DNA of 64,000 bases from Micromonospora_E sp048060115 (GCF_048060115.1 NZ_JBHMIM010000012.1:61045-125044); one strand, 5' to 3'. Positions 7,534 to 16,420 are shown, counted from the first letter of the stretch. Notes: a model not told the origin generated them from the sequence alone. Numbers and translations are program-made.

Positions 7534-8292
7534 ATGCGCACCCTTTCGTTCGGCACCGTGCTGCGCCGTGGCCTGGCGGCCGGGCTGGCCGCCGGGGTGG
7601 CCGGCTCGGTGGCGGCCCTGCTGATCGTCGAGCCGCAGATCGAATCGGCGCTGGTCGTCGAGGAGAGCCGGGCGGCCGGCGGGGCCAGCGGGCACAGTCA
7701 CGACGGCGAGTTGGTCAGCCGCGTCATGCAGGTCTTCGGTGGGCTGGTCGCGACGGTCGCGGTCGCACTGTGCCTGGCGTCGATCGTCGCGGTGGTCTTC
7801 GCCTCGACCCGGCACCTGCTGCCCGGCCGCGACGACTTCCGCCGGGCCGGTCTGCTCGCCGGACTCGGCTTCGTCGTGGTGGCGTTGCTGCCGGCGATCC
7901 GGTTCCCCGCCAACCCGCCGGGTGTCGGCGACCCGGCAACGGTCAACCAACGGACCGGGCAGTACCTGTCGTTCATCATCGCGGCGGCGGCACTCAGCTG
8001 GCTGGCGGTGCTGGTGCACCGTCGGCTGGCCGGTTGGTCCCGGCCGGAGCCGCTGCGGGCGGTGGTCGCGACGGCCGTCGCGATCATCGGGTACGCCCTG
8101 CTACTGGCCCTGTGGCCGGCGACGGCCGTCGAGGTGCCGGCGGACATCCCGGCGGTGCTGCTGTGGGAGTTCCGACTGGCCTCACTGGCCCAGCTGGCGA
8201 CGATGTGGACGGTCCTCGGCGTGGTGTTCGGCCTACTGCTCACCCCGGCGAAGGTCGCCGGTCGACGGCCCGTACTCGCCGACACGGCGTGA
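7534..8292 (+). CDS. cbtA: Cobalt transporter subunit CbtA
   Basis: The 252-residue polytopic membrane protein has about five hydrophobic helices. After the first helix comes a loop with SGHSHDGELV, the His-containing segment seen in CbtA; FPANPPGVGDP in the middle is also typical. I used ATG 7534; GTG 7510, which would overlap cbtB, is in frame and possible. It forms an operon with cbtB (14-base gap) and overlaps the next gene by GTGA. Confidence 0.92.
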   Translation: MRTLSFGTVLRRGLAAGLAAGVAGSVAALLIVEPQIESALVVEESRAAGGASGHSHDGELVSRVMQVFGGLVATVAVALCLASIVAVVFASTRHLLPGRDDFRRAGLLAGLGFVVVALLPAIRFPANPPGVGDPATVNQRTGQYLSFIIAAAALSWLAVLVHRRLAGWSRPEPLRAVVATAVAIIGYALLLALWPATAVEVPADIPAVLLWEFRLASLAQLATMWTVLGVVFGLLLTPAKVAGRRPVLADTA

Positions 8293-8663
8293 CCGCCGGC
8301 GCCACCGCGCCGGAGCCGGCTCTCGGGCAGACCGCCCGGGTGACGGTGTGCCGGGGCTGCTGCTGCGGCACCGTACGCAAGCATCCCGACATCGACCATG
8401 ACCGGCAGCTCGCGCTGCTGCGTTCTGCGGTCCCGGTGCAGGTGGCCGACTGTCTGAACGCCTGCGAGCGGTCCAACGTGGTCGTGGTGCAGCCGACACC
8501 GCTGGCCCGGCGGCTCGGTGCCCGGCCGGTGTGGTTGGGCGACATCCTCGACGACGCGACCCTGTCAGCGGTCGCCGAGTGGGCCACCGCCGGCGGTCCG
8601 GGCCACCGGGCCTTGCCGGGCCGGCTCGGGCCGCACCGGTTTCCCGCGCCGCGCTGGAAGTAG
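8289..8663 (+). CDS. (2Fe-2S) ferredoxin domain protein linked to cobalt uptake
   Basis: The 124-residue protein carries VCRGCCCGTVRKHPDIDH near residue 20 and VADCLNACERSNVVVVQP near residue 56. This Cys pattern is that of thioredoxin-fold 2Fe-2S ferredoxin-like proteins often found beside cbtAB in actinobacteria. GTG 8289 overlaps the cbtA stop (GTGA), so it belongs to the riboswitch-controlled operon. A redox or metal-handling role in cobalt/cobalamin metabolism is likely, but the exact reaction is unknown. Confidence 0.8.
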   Translation: MTAGATAPEPALGQTARVTVCRGCCCGTVRKHPDIDHDRQLALLRSAVPVQVADCLNACERSNVVVVQPTPLARRLGARPVWLGDILDDATLSAVAEWATAGGPGHRALPGRLGPHRFPAPRWK

Positions 8664-9514
8664 CCTCCGGCCAGCCACAGGGCTGGGCACTTGGGGCCCT
8701 CGCGCGCCGCCGGTGCCGAAAATCATCCGGAAGGTGCCGGTCAGGCGAAGTTCACCCCCGGGATCGGTCCGTCCCACTACGACAGCCGCCGAGGAGCTTC
8801 GGCTGAGCTTGCGCACAGTGGCGTACCCAATGCGCACCCGGCGCGGAAGCCCGGTTCCAGCTGGCAATCCTGCTCGGCGCGACCGGCACCTCACCGCCGC
8901 CGTGGCAAAGCGCCACCGCCCTGAACCACCCGAACGAGGAGGACGCCAAACTCGCCCAGGTCAGCACGACAACTGGGCCCGTCGTGCCCCACACCCCGTG
9001 GCTCTACCCGTCATGCGCGACAGCCCACCTGAACAACGTCGACACGGACCCGCACCTCGGGTTGATACTCGCAGGTGCAGCGTCGTCGTGCGCAGGCTAC
9101 GACGAAGGGTATCGGTTCGGCGTCGTGGGATACCGCGCCGCCGGAGAACCCGTGTACGTACTCAACTCTCATTTGAAGCCGTATCAGCGTGACGGACCGG
9201 CGCAGATCCGCGTACGCGTCAGGCCGGCGGTCGCCGGCAGCGCCGTCTGTATCATCAGGACCCTCAGCGAACGGATGGCCAGTTTCCTGATGGTCGTCAC
9301 CGCTGACGGGGTGATCTCTGCGGAAGAGATCCCGGTAGACGATCCACGCGTGTCCAGGAACGCTCGGCACAGCCTCGAGCAGCCGGAGGGCGGCAGCCCG
9401 ACCTGCGGCAATTGTGTCAGTATCACGATCTGAACGCCGGGACCGCCCGCCCCCCTCGACGGGAGGCGAACCGGTCCCTTGTCAGCGGCACCGCAGCCGG
9501 GTGTCCTTGCCGGC
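8664..9514 (+). other. Gene-poor stretch with a possible coding remnant (8807-9433)
   Basis: No confident gene lies between the cbtA operon and adhE. The frame open from 8807 (just after a TGA) to the TGA at 9433 reads protein-like for much of its length, for example RFQLAILLGATGTSPPPWQ and DEGYRFGVVGYRAAGEPVYV, with fairly high third-position GC. It has no good start: the first ATG is at 8984 and there is no ribosome site. It may be the 3' part of a gene truncated or shifted near 8805. I do not recognise a family, and an opposite-strand frame (9011-9370) looks worse. Confidence 0.3.
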
Positions 9515-12187
9515 TCACTGGTCCGGCACCGCGTCGGCACCGTAGTAGGAGGTTCGCATGATCTCCTGCATGTCGTCGAGCATCGGCATCCGTGGGTTGG
9601 CCGGCGCGCACTGGTCCTCGTACGCGTTCATCGCCTGTTGCGGCAGGCTGGCCAGGAACGACACCTCGTCGACCCCGACGGCCTGGAACGACGGCTCGAT
9701 GCCGACGGCGTCACGCAGCCGTTCGACGGCTGCGGCGTACGACTCGACGCCCTGCTCGGGGGTGGCCGCCGGCAGGCCGAGCAGCTGGGCAATCTCCTGG
9801 AAGCGTTCCGGCGCCCGGTAGTGCTCGTACTTCGGCCAGCCGGACAGCTTGCCCGGCCGGGCCCCGTTGTACCGGATGACATGCGGCATCAGGATCGCGT
9901 TGGTCCGGCCGTGGGCGATGTGGAACGACGCCCCGAGGGTGTGCGACATGGCGTGCACGATGCCGAGGAAGGCGTTGCCGAACGCCATCCCGGCGATGGT
10001 TCCGGCGTTGTGCATCCTCTCCCGGGCCTCGGGGTCGGCGGCACCGTCGCGCACCGCCCGCTCCAGGTAGGCGAAGATCAACCGGATCGCCTGCAGGGCG
10101 AGCCCGTCGGTGTAGTCGTTGGCGTACACCGACACGTACGACTCGGTGGCGTGGGTCAGCGCGTCGAAACCACTGTCGGCGGTGACCACGGCCGGCAGGT
10201 CGGCGGCGAGCACCGGGTCGATGATCGCCACGTTCGGGGTGAGCGCGTAGTCGGCCAGCGGATACTTCTTGCCGGTCGCCGTGTCGGTGATCACCGCGAA
10301 CGGGGTGACCTCGGCACCGGTACCCGACGTGGTCGGGATGCAGACCAGTTTGGCCAGCTCGCCCGGTGCCGGGAAGGTGAACGCCCGCTTGCGGATGTCG
10401 AAGAACTTCTCCCGCATGTCGGCGAAGACCACTCCGGGGCGTTCGTAGCGCAGCCACATCACCTTCGCCGCGTCCATCACCGACCCGCCGCCGAGGGCGA
10501 TGATGGTGTCCGGCCGGAAGTGGCGCATCTGCTCGGCCCCGGCGTCGACAGTACGGATGCTCGGTTCCGGCTCGACGGTGTCGATGATCTGCAGCGCCAC
10601 CCGTTGCGCCCGGCCCTGCAGCACGGTCAGCACCCGGTCGACGAACCCGAGCCGGGTCATCGTCGCGTCGGTGACCACGGTGACCCGGTGCACGTCCGGC
10701 ATGTCGGCCAGGTAGCGGATCGCGTGCGGCTCGAAGTAGATCTTCGGCGGGACCTTGAACCACTGCAGGTTGTTGGTCCGCCGCGCCACCCGCTTGATGT
10801 TGAGCAGGTTGACGGCGGTCACGTTGTTCGACACCGAGTTGCGGCCGTAGCTGCCACAGCCCAACGTCAGCGACGGCGCGATCGCGTTGTACATGTCGCC
10901 GATCGCGCCCTGCGACGCCGGCGCGTTCCAGATGATTCGCACCGCCTTGACTCGCCGGCCAAACTCCTCGGTGAGCGCGGCGTCGCTGGTATGGATGACC
11001 GCGCTGTGGCCGAGCCCGTGGAACTCGACCATCTGCTCGGCGTACCGGATGCCGGCGGCGGTGTCGTCGGCCCGCAGCACCGCCAGCACCGGACAAAGCT
11101 TCTCCCTGGTCAGTGGCTCGGCCGGGCCGACCTCGTCGACTTCGACCAGGATGATCGACGTGTCGGCGGGCACGGTGAAGCCGGCCTGCGCGGCGATCCA
11201 TGCCGGCGACTGGCCGACGACCGCCGGGTTTAGCTTGGCCTGGGCACAGCCCGCCGACCCGGCGACGGCGCCGAACAACAACTGCTCCAGCTGCTGCTTC
11301 TGCTGCACGGTGGCCCGGTGCGCGTGCAGCTTTGCGAACTCGGCCAGCGCGGGGGCGTAGATCGCGTCGTCGATGACGACCGCCTGTTCGGAGGCACACA
11401 CCATGCCGTTGTCGAACGCCTTCGACAGCACGACGTCGTTGACGGCGCGCGGCAGGTTGGCGGTCCGCTCCAGGTAGACGGGGACATTGCCGGCACCGAC
11501 CCCGAGCGCCGGCTTACCGGCCGAGTACGCCGCCCGGACCATTCCGTTGCCGCCGGTGGCGAGGATCAACGCAACGCCGTCGTGGCGCATCAGCGCGCCG
11601 GTGGCCTCGAGCGACGGGTGCTCGATCCACTGGATGCAGTGCCCGGGAGCACCAGCGGCGACCGCCGCGTCCCGTACCACCCGGGCGGCTTCGGCGCTGC
11701 ATCGCTGCGCGGCCGGGTGGAAGGCGAAAATGATCGGGTTGCGGGTCTTCAGCGCCAGCAGCGCCTTGAAGATGGTGGTCGAGGTGGGGTTGGTGACCGG
11801 CGTGATGCCGCAGATGACCCCGACCGGCTCGGCGATCTCGACGATGCCACTGATGTCGTCCCGGCCGACCACGCCGACCGTCTTCAACGTGGCCATGCTG
11901 TGGGTCACGTGCTCGCAGGCGAAGATGTTCTTCACCGCTTTGTCCTCGAAGACGCCACGGCCGGTCTCCTGCACCGCCAACCGGGCCAGGTCGCTGTGCC
12001 GTCCGAGGGCGGCGACCGAAGCCTTGCCGACGATGGTGTCGACCCGATCCTGGTCGAACTCGGCGTAGTCGTCGAGCGCCTTGGCAGCGGCGGACACGAG
12101 ATCGTCGATCGCGACCTGCGGCTCGGTCGGCTCGGTCGGCTGAGTCGACGCGGTCGCATTCAGGGGCACCTGGACGGCTGCGGTCAT
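9515..12187 (-). CDS. adhE: Bifunctional acetaldehyde-CoA/alcohol dehydrogenase AdhE
   Basis: The 890-residue protein converts acetyl-CoA to ethanol in two NADH-dependent steps. Residues about 25-455 form a CoA-acylating aldehyde dehydrogenase (GVGAGNVPVY near 229-238; catalytic Cys264 in NGMVCASEQAVV). About 460-880 form an iron-dependent alcohol dehydrogenase (GGGSVMDAAK, CIPTTSGTGAEVTPFAVI, HAMSHTLGASFHIAHG with metal-binding His, HGRTNAILMPHVI). The length equals full-length AdhE. ATG 12187 follows GAGGTG and a 12-bp stem hairpin. It is a single-gene unit. AdhE is typical of fermenting bacteria and is notable in an apparently aerobic actinomycete. Confidence 0.95.
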   Translation of the reverse strand: MTAAVQVPLNATASTQPTEPTEPQVAIDDLVSAAAKALDDYAEFDQDRVDTIVGKASVAALGRHSDLARLAVQETGRGVFEDKAVKNIFACEHVTHSMATLKTVGVVGRDDISGIVEIAEPVGVICGITPVTNPTSTTIFKALLALKTRNPIIFAFHPAAQRCSAEAARVVRDAAVAAGAPGHCIQWIEHPSLEATGALMRHDGVALILATGGNGMVRAAYSAGKPALGVGAGNVPVYLERTANLPRAVNDVVLSKAFDNGMVCASEQAVVIDDAIYAPALAEFAKLHAHRATVQQKQQLEQLLFGAVAGSAGCAQAKLNPAVVGQSPAWIAAQAGFTVPADTSIILVEVDEVGPAEPLTREKLCPVLAVLRADDTAAGIRYAEQMVEFHGLGHSAVIHTSDAALTEEFGRRVKAVRIIWNAPASQGAIGDMYNAIAPSLTLGCGSYGRNSVSNNVTAVNLLNIKRVARRTNNLQWFKVPPKIYFEPHAIRYLADMPDVHRVTVVTDATMTRLGFVDRVLTVLQGRAQRVALQIIDTVEPEPSIRTVDAGAEQMRHFRPDTIIALGGGSVMDAAKVMWLRYERPGVVFADMREKFFDIRKRAFTFPAPGELAKLVCIPTTSGTGAEVTPFAVITDTATGKKYPLADYALTPNVAIIDPVLAADLPAVVTADSGFDALTHATESYVSVYANDYTDGLALQAIRLIFAYLERAVRDGAADPEARERMHNAGTIAGMAFGNAFLGIVHAMSHTLGASFHIAHGRTNAILMPHVIRYNGARPGKLSGWPKYEHYRAPERFQEIAQLLGLPAATPEQGVESYAAAVERLRDAVGIEPSFQAVGVDEVSFLASLPQQAMNAYEDQCAPANPRMPMLDDMQEIMRTSYYGADAVPDQ

Positions 12188-12208
12188 GCGGATCACCTCG
12201 TTCGGTCG

Positions 12209-12235
12209 GCACCGGTGGCACCCTGCCACCGGTGC
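12209..12235 (-). promoter_or_regulatory. Perfect 12-bp stem hairpin in the adhE leader
   Basis: GCACCGGTGGCA, a three-base loop and its exact complement lie 22-48 bases before the adhE start, just upstream of its ribosome site. There is no T-run on the adhE side. It could be a regulator-binding palindrome, an RNA hairpin affecting adhE translation or stability, or a terminator for transcription arriving from the HHH gene. Confidence 0.5.
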
Positions 12236-12339
12236 TCGACCTCATCGTCTCCGCAGACGGTGATCGATCGCTGCCGCCGGACGACCTCGATCAGCGGGAC
12301 CTTGGTCCCCACCGACCACGCGCAACCCGTGCCGACCGG

Positions 12340-13065
12340 TCAGCCCTGATTGCGCGCAGCGAGTTCCCGGGCCTTCGCCGGCCAGTTCGGCAGGCTGGCG
12401 GTGGCCCGCATCCCGGCGGAGCGCACCGCCGCACGCAGGTCCGCTTCGTCGGTCGCGCCCAGCTGCTCATACGTGCTGATGCCGACGGACTGCAGCGCTG
12501 CGGCCATCTTCGGCCCGATGCCTTCGATGCGCCGGAAGTCGTCCACCCGGCCAGGTCCCGCCTGCGCGGGAACCGAGGCGACCGGCTCCGGCTCCGGCAC
12601 GGCCTGCGACGGGACAACCGGGTCAGCCAGTGCTGGTGTGGAATCCGCCGGCACGTCGGCGACGACCAGCGCAGGCTCGACGACCGGCGCACTGTCGGGC
12701 ACTGGCGCGGGCTCGACCACTGGCGCGGGCGGGACGACTGGGGTGGGCTCAACGACCGGCGCAGGCTCGACGATCGGCACGCTGTCGGCGACCGGCGCCG
12801 GCTCGGCGGGCGCAGCGGCGACCGGCTCGGCGGGTCGGTCAACGGACTCCACTGCAGAGGAATCGTCGGACGGCTCAGGGACGACCGGGTCGGCCTGCGA
12901 CTGAGTCGTGGCCGCCGGCTCCTCGGCAACCGTCGCCGGCTCCTTCGCCGGGGTCTCGGTGACGCGGGTCGCGCCGGAGCGGCGGCTCATCACGAGCCAA
13001 CCGGCCACGGCACCGAGCAGCAGCACCACCAGCAGAATCAGAATGTTTCCGAGGGACCAGTCCAC
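12340..13065 (-). CDS. Membrane-anchored helix-hairpin-helix protein with Pro/Val/Ala/Glu repeats
   Basis: The 241-residue protein starts with one membrane helix (residues about 6-26), then carries roughly 130 residues of low-complexity repeats of the PAPVVEP type. It ends in a helix-hairpin-helix domain (DDFRRIEGIGPKMAAALQ; residues about 175-235), like the 'predicted flap endonuclease-1-like 5' DNA nuclease' or SH3-HHH proteins found in actinobacteria. The function is unknown; DNA or protein binding by the HHH domain is inference. GTG 13065 was chosen because GGAGG stands seven bases before it; an ATG further upstream (13119) has no such site. Confidence 0.75.
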   Translation of the reverse strand: MDWSLGNILILLVVLLLGAVAGWLVMSRRSGATRVTETPAKEPATVAEEPAATTQSQADPVVPEPSDDSSAVESVDRPAEPVAAAPAEPAPVADSVPIVEPAPVVEPTPVVPPAPVVEPAPVPDSAPVVEPALVVADVPADSTPALADPVVPSQAVPEPEPVASVPAQAGPGRVDDFRRIEGIGPKMAAALQSVGISTYEQLGATDEADLRAAVRSAGMRATASLPNWPAKARELAARNQG

Positions 13066-13172
13066 GGCAAACCTCCAGGACAAAATGTCAGAATTGCGAA
13101 AGGGTCTCGTTGTGGCCATGCCGCTGTCAACCTACGGGCAGCGGCCGGGCGTCGCGATGGCAGGGAGGCCCG

Positions 13173-14312
13173 CTACTCTTCGCCAACTGGTTCGAGACGG
13201 TGTGTGCCGCCGAAGAACGGTGACCGGACACCTGCCGGCGGCAGGACGGAGTCTTCGACCTCACCGGACCTGCCGCGCCCGGTCACCGCGCGTACCAGGG
13301 TCGCCCGATCCCAGCCGCGCGCCGCCCGCAGCGGCAACTGCGTCGTCCCCGTCGCGAGCGCGACCACCAGGTCCGCCGCCGGCGCGGTCGACCACGGTGT
13401 GACGCCGAGCCCGTCCGCCAGGTCGACACCGTGCACGGCCAGCTCCACCACCCGGGTCGCCTGGAAGTCCGCCAGCCGCATCAGGTCGCCGTGGCGGGTG
13501 AGCACCACCGTGTCCGGTGGCTGCGTGGCCACCCGCGCGGCCACGGCGTCCGTCGTGTCCGCCAACTCGTCGACGATGTCGGCCGGCGTCCGGGCGGCAG
13601 CCCACCGCTGAGCGTCGGCCACCCGCGCGCCGTTCACCTCAGCGCGGAACCGCGCATCCGGCGTGTAGTAGCCGACGGCCCCGACCAGATCGCCGCCGCG
13701 ATCGGCGGCGGCACCGCGATGGTCCAGCATTTCGCTGGTACGGGCGAGCGCGATCACCGTGTGTGCCAGCAGTTCGCGGACCGTCCACGGTTCGCAGCGG
13801 GTCGACCGATCGAACGCTGCGGGCGCGACGGCGCGCAGAGCGGCGACGGCGGCTCGACTTTCAGCAACGTATGCGGCCGCCACCTCGTCCGGCCGCCAGA
13901 TCCGCTCGACGACAGTGAACCTCTCGGCAACTACGTCGGTCTGGTCGTCGACGACGACGGCGGCGGCACCGCCGAGGGCGGCACGCATCGGCGCCGACTG
14001 CCAGAACGCGGCGTGCGCACGCCGCCACTGGGCGACGTCGGCGAACCCTTCACCTTCGTCGACGGCGTGGGCCAGATCCACCTGGGCAAGCGGGATCACC
14101 CGTACCTCGGTGGTTTCCAGCACCGCGCACGGCCGGTCCGCCGAATCCACCAGCACCGACCGTTCACCGGGTCGCGGCAGTGGCTCGTTTCCGTACTCGT
14201 ACTCGCGCAGCAACCCGGTCGTCGAAGTCTTCTCGCCGGTGAGGATCGCCGCGACCAGCCGGTCGCGCAACGGACCTGGGAAGGCGAACTGGGCCTTGGG
14301 CAGCTCGGGCAT
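13173..14312 (-). CDS. ASCH domain fused to mycothiol-dependent maleylpyruvate isomerase-like protein
   Basis: Residues 1-135 or so form an ASCH domain (FAFPGPLRDRLVAAILTGEKTSTTGL, then PRPGERSVLVDSADRPCAVLETTEVRVIPL), a predicted RNA-binding or base-processing fold. Residues about 150-379 form a DinB-like MDMPI protein (WTVRELLAHTVIALARTSEML, VVELAVHGVDLADGLG with the metal-type HxxD). The two parts are normally separate proteins. ATG 14312 has GAGGAG upstream. No neighbour clarifies the job. Confidence 0.8.
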   Translation of the reverse strand: MPELPKAQFAFPGPLRDRLVAAILTGEKTSTTGLLREYEYGNEPLPRPGERSVLVDSADRPCAVLETTEVRVIPLAQVDLAHAVDEGEGFADVAQWRRAHAAFWQSAPMRAALGGAAAVVVDDQTDVVAERFTVVERIWRPDEVAAAYVAESRAAVAALRAVAPAAFDRSTRCEPWTVRELLAHTVIALARTSEMLDHRGAAADRGGDLVGAVGYYTPDARFRAEVNGARVADAQRWAAARTPADIVDELADTTDAVAARVATQPPDTVVLTRHGDLMRLADFQATRVVELAVHGVDLADGLGVTPWSTAPAADLVVALATGTTQLPLRAARGWDRATLVRAVTGRGRSGEVEDSVLPPAGVRSPFFGGTHRLEPVGEE

Positions 14313-14448
14313 CGTGGCTCCTCGGGTCGGTGCGAGTACGACCGTACCGACGATCGGGTCTGGTCCGCGCCTTCGCCCGGCACCGCGCGCGACCGGTCGG
14401 CATGGCAATTCGGGTGACGCACCTGGCCCGGTACGTCACGATGAGCCG

Positions 14449-14979
14449 GTGACCCCGTCAGATCAACATGCGGTGACGCTGCTCCCGATGACCCAGGCCG
14501 AGTTCGACGTACGGATGCCCGTGCTGGTGGAGCGGTACGCCGAAAGCCTGGTGCGGTCCGGGCGGACCAGCGCCGCCCTGGCCTTGGACGAGTCCGGCCG
14601 CCAGCACACGAATCTGCTGCCGGCCGGGCTGGCCACCGATCGGATGCTGTTCCTGGCCGCGCGGCCGACGGATGCCGCCGACGCACCAGCGGTCGGCTGG
14701 ATCTGGATCGGCCTACCCGACCCGGCCGAGCCGGACCTGCCGGCCTGGATCTACAACATCGAGGTCGATGCGGACCAACGCGGCAACGGGTACGGCCGCG
14801 CGATCCTGACCGCCGTCGAGCCGCTACTCGCCGCCCGTGGGGTGCTCCGGCTCGGGCTCAACGTCTTCGCGGACAATCCGGTGGCCCGCCGGCTGTACGA
14901 GTCGACCGGGTTCGCCGTCACCGCCCAGCAGATGGTCAAGCCGATCGGCTTCGCCGCCGCGCCGGACCGCGACGCGTGA
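14449..14979 (+). CDS. GNAT family N-acetyltransferase
   Basis: The 176-residue protein has the GNAT acetyl-CoA-binding core: YNIEVDADQRGNGYGRAIL (motif A with RGNGYG), followed by LGLNVFADNPVARRLYESTGF (motif B). The substrate is unknown. GTG 14449 begins the conserved N-terminus; another ATG at 14441 in a different frame stops at once. It stands alone, divergent from the ASCH-MDMPI gene. Confidence 0.88.
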   Translation: MTPSDQHAVTLLPMTQAEFDVRMPVLVERYAESLVRSGRTSAALALDESGRQHTNLLPAGLATDRMLFLAARPTDAADAPAVGWIWIGLPDPAEPDLPAWIYNIEVDADQRGNGYGRAILTAVEPLLAARGVLRLGLNVFADNPVARRLYESTGFAVTAQQMVKPIGFAAAPDRDA

Positions 14980-15333
14980 TCGCGGCGGCAGACGCCAGCG
15001 ACGACCCGCCGCCCGGTTCCGCAGTCGGTTCGGCGGTCGCCCGCGCGGCGCCCATCGTCGACGTCGGGAGCTGGTCCGGCTCCGGGCAGTGATGCTCACC
15101 CGGGCTGGTCGACTGGTTCCGCCAGCGCGGGATCGTCGCGGTGGACTACAGACCTCGGCCGACGGCCGGCCCCTCTACCGCCAGCTTGGTTGTCACTCCG
15201 ACGGCCACGACCGCGCGACGGCCGCGCCTGGGGCCCGCCGCGCCCGAACCGCCAGGTGCCCCCGCGAGACCGGGCCCATCAAGATCGATGTGAGCACTTG
15301 ATACCCTAAACGGCGAGGTTGGGTATCTGGCGC
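14980..15333. other. Non-coding gap after the GNAT gene
   Basis: About 350 bases with no supported gene on either strand. The right end holds the large hairpin described separately (15279-15348). Nothing else was recognised. Confidence 0.5.
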
Positions 15334-15348
15334 TCACATTGATCTTGA
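15279..15348. repeat. Long imperfect hairpin between convergent genes (terminator or mobile-repeat-like)
   Basis: A 17-bp arm (TCAAGATCGATGTGAGC, 15279-15295) pairs with 15332-15348 with one mismatch. Inside, GATACCC (15300-15306) pairs with GGGTATC (15321-15327), with symmetrical four-base internal loops and a 14-base apex. It sits between the ends of a plus and a minus gene and overlaps the last 15 bases of the DUF6510-like gene. It is less GC-rich than its surroundings. It could be a bidirectional terminator or a dispersed MITE-like repeat. Confidence 0.6.
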
Positions 15349-15666
15349 CGCCGCCTCACCGGCGGCCAGGTGAGGCGGCATCGTGATCCGCAGGCTGAGC
15401 GCACCGTGCAGGTCGAGCCAGACGTCGTGCGGTCCGCGTACCAGCCGCAACAGCACGCCGGTGCAGTGCGGGCAGCGGGCGACCAGGCCGGGTGCGGCCG
15501 GGTAGACCATCAGGGCGGCGAGCGGGCCGGCCTCGCCGCAGCTCGCGCAGCGGCCGACAGCGGCGGTGACGTCGACCGCGAAGATCTCGCCGAGCGGCCC
15601 GGCGAGGGCGTTGCCGTCCAGGTGCTGCTCGTCGGGCAGCACCGAGGTCGCTTGCTGTTCGGCCAT
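15334..15666 (-). CDS. DUF6510-type zinc-ribbon protein
   Basis: The 110-residue protein has a four-Cys zinc ribbon (CASC near residue 40 and CPHC near residue 67). It matches proteins regularly encoded behind a molybdopterin oxidoreductase and ferredoxin reductase in actinobacteria, now called DUF6510 (family name from memory). It directly follows the reductase gene, with one base between them. It may be an accessory or electron-transfer partner; its function is not established. Confidence 0.75.
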   Translation of the reverse strand: MAEQQATSVLPDEQHLDGNALAGPLGEIFAVDVTAAVGRCASCGEAGPLAALMVYPAAPGLVARCPHCTGVLLRLVRGPHDVWLDLHGALSLRITMPPHLAAGEAASRSM

Positions 15667-15667
15667 G

Positions 15668-16420
15668 TCAACCTCCGGTTGGTCCGAACCGTTCGGTGCG
15701 GACGCGGCGTGGGTCGTGCCCGAGGGCGATCAGGATGTCGGCGACCGTCTCGACGAAGCCGGTCGGCCCGCAGACGAAGCAGGCCGGTTCGAGCATGGCC
15801 GGCCAGCCGTCGGTGTTGACCCGGGACACCCCGATCCGGCCGACCTGGCCGGGCCAGCTCTCGGGCGCCTGCCGGGTGTAGACGTAGCTGACGTCGAGTC
15901 CGGCGTCGTCACGGGCCCGGCTGCGCAGCTCGTCGGCGTAGTAGACGTCGGCCGGCGTACGCACCGAGTAGATCAGCCGGAACGGCACCCGGCTGGCGGC
16001 GGCGCGGCGAGTCCGGATCATCGCGATCAGCGGGACGATCCCCGATCCGCCAGCGACCAGCAGCACCGGGTCGGTGGTCTCCGGCCGCCAGACGAACCAG
16101 CCGCCGACCGGTCCGCGGATCTCCACCGGGTCACCGACGGCGTACGGCCCGGCGAGGTAGCCGGAGACCTCACCGTCGGGGACCCGCTGCACGGTCAGCT
16201 CGACCCGGTCGCCGTCCGGGGCGTTGGCGATCGAGTAACTGCGCTGGGCCTGGTAGCCGTCGGGGGCGGTGAGCCGCACGTCGACGTGCTGTCCGGGCAG
16301 GTGTCCGGGCCAGTCCGCGACATCGAGGATCAGCGTACGCGCGGTGGGTGTCTCGTCGCGCACGCCGGCGAGCCGGGCCACCCGCCAGCTCAGTCGCCCT
16401 GGTACCGCTGCTCGCGCCAT
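15668..16420 (-). CDS. FAD/NAD(P)-binding ferredoxin reductase-type oxidoreductase
   Basis: The 250-residue protein has an FAD-binding RSYSIANAP motif near residue 65, a Gly-rich NAD(P) motif LLVAGGSGIVPLIAMIR near 120, and a C-terminal CFVCGPTGFVETV, the standard order of the FNR-like superfamily. No 2Fe-2S domain is attached. ATG 16420 overlaps the upstream oxidoreductase by 31 bases. Together they probably form a membrane-independent electron path: NAD(P)H or a donor to this flavoprotein to the molybdenum enzyme, or the reverse. Confidence 0.9.
   Translation of the reverse strand: MARAAVPGRLSWRVARLAGVRDETPTARTLILDVADWPGHLPGQHVDVRLTAPDGYQAQRSYSIANAPDGDRVELTVQRVPDGEVSGYLAGPYAVGDPVEIRGPVGGWFVWRPETTDPVLLVAGGSGIVPLIAMIRTRRAAASRVPFRLIYSVRTPADVYYADELRSRARDDAGLDVSYVYTRQAPESWPGQVGRIGVSRVNTDGWPAMLEPACFVCGPTGFVETVADILIALGHDPRRVRTERFGPTGG

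Noticed and set aside
9479..11233. 584-codon open frame on the plus strand
   Set aside because: Exactly antisense to adhE, with Arg/His/Gly-rich composition; a shadow of high-GC codon usage.
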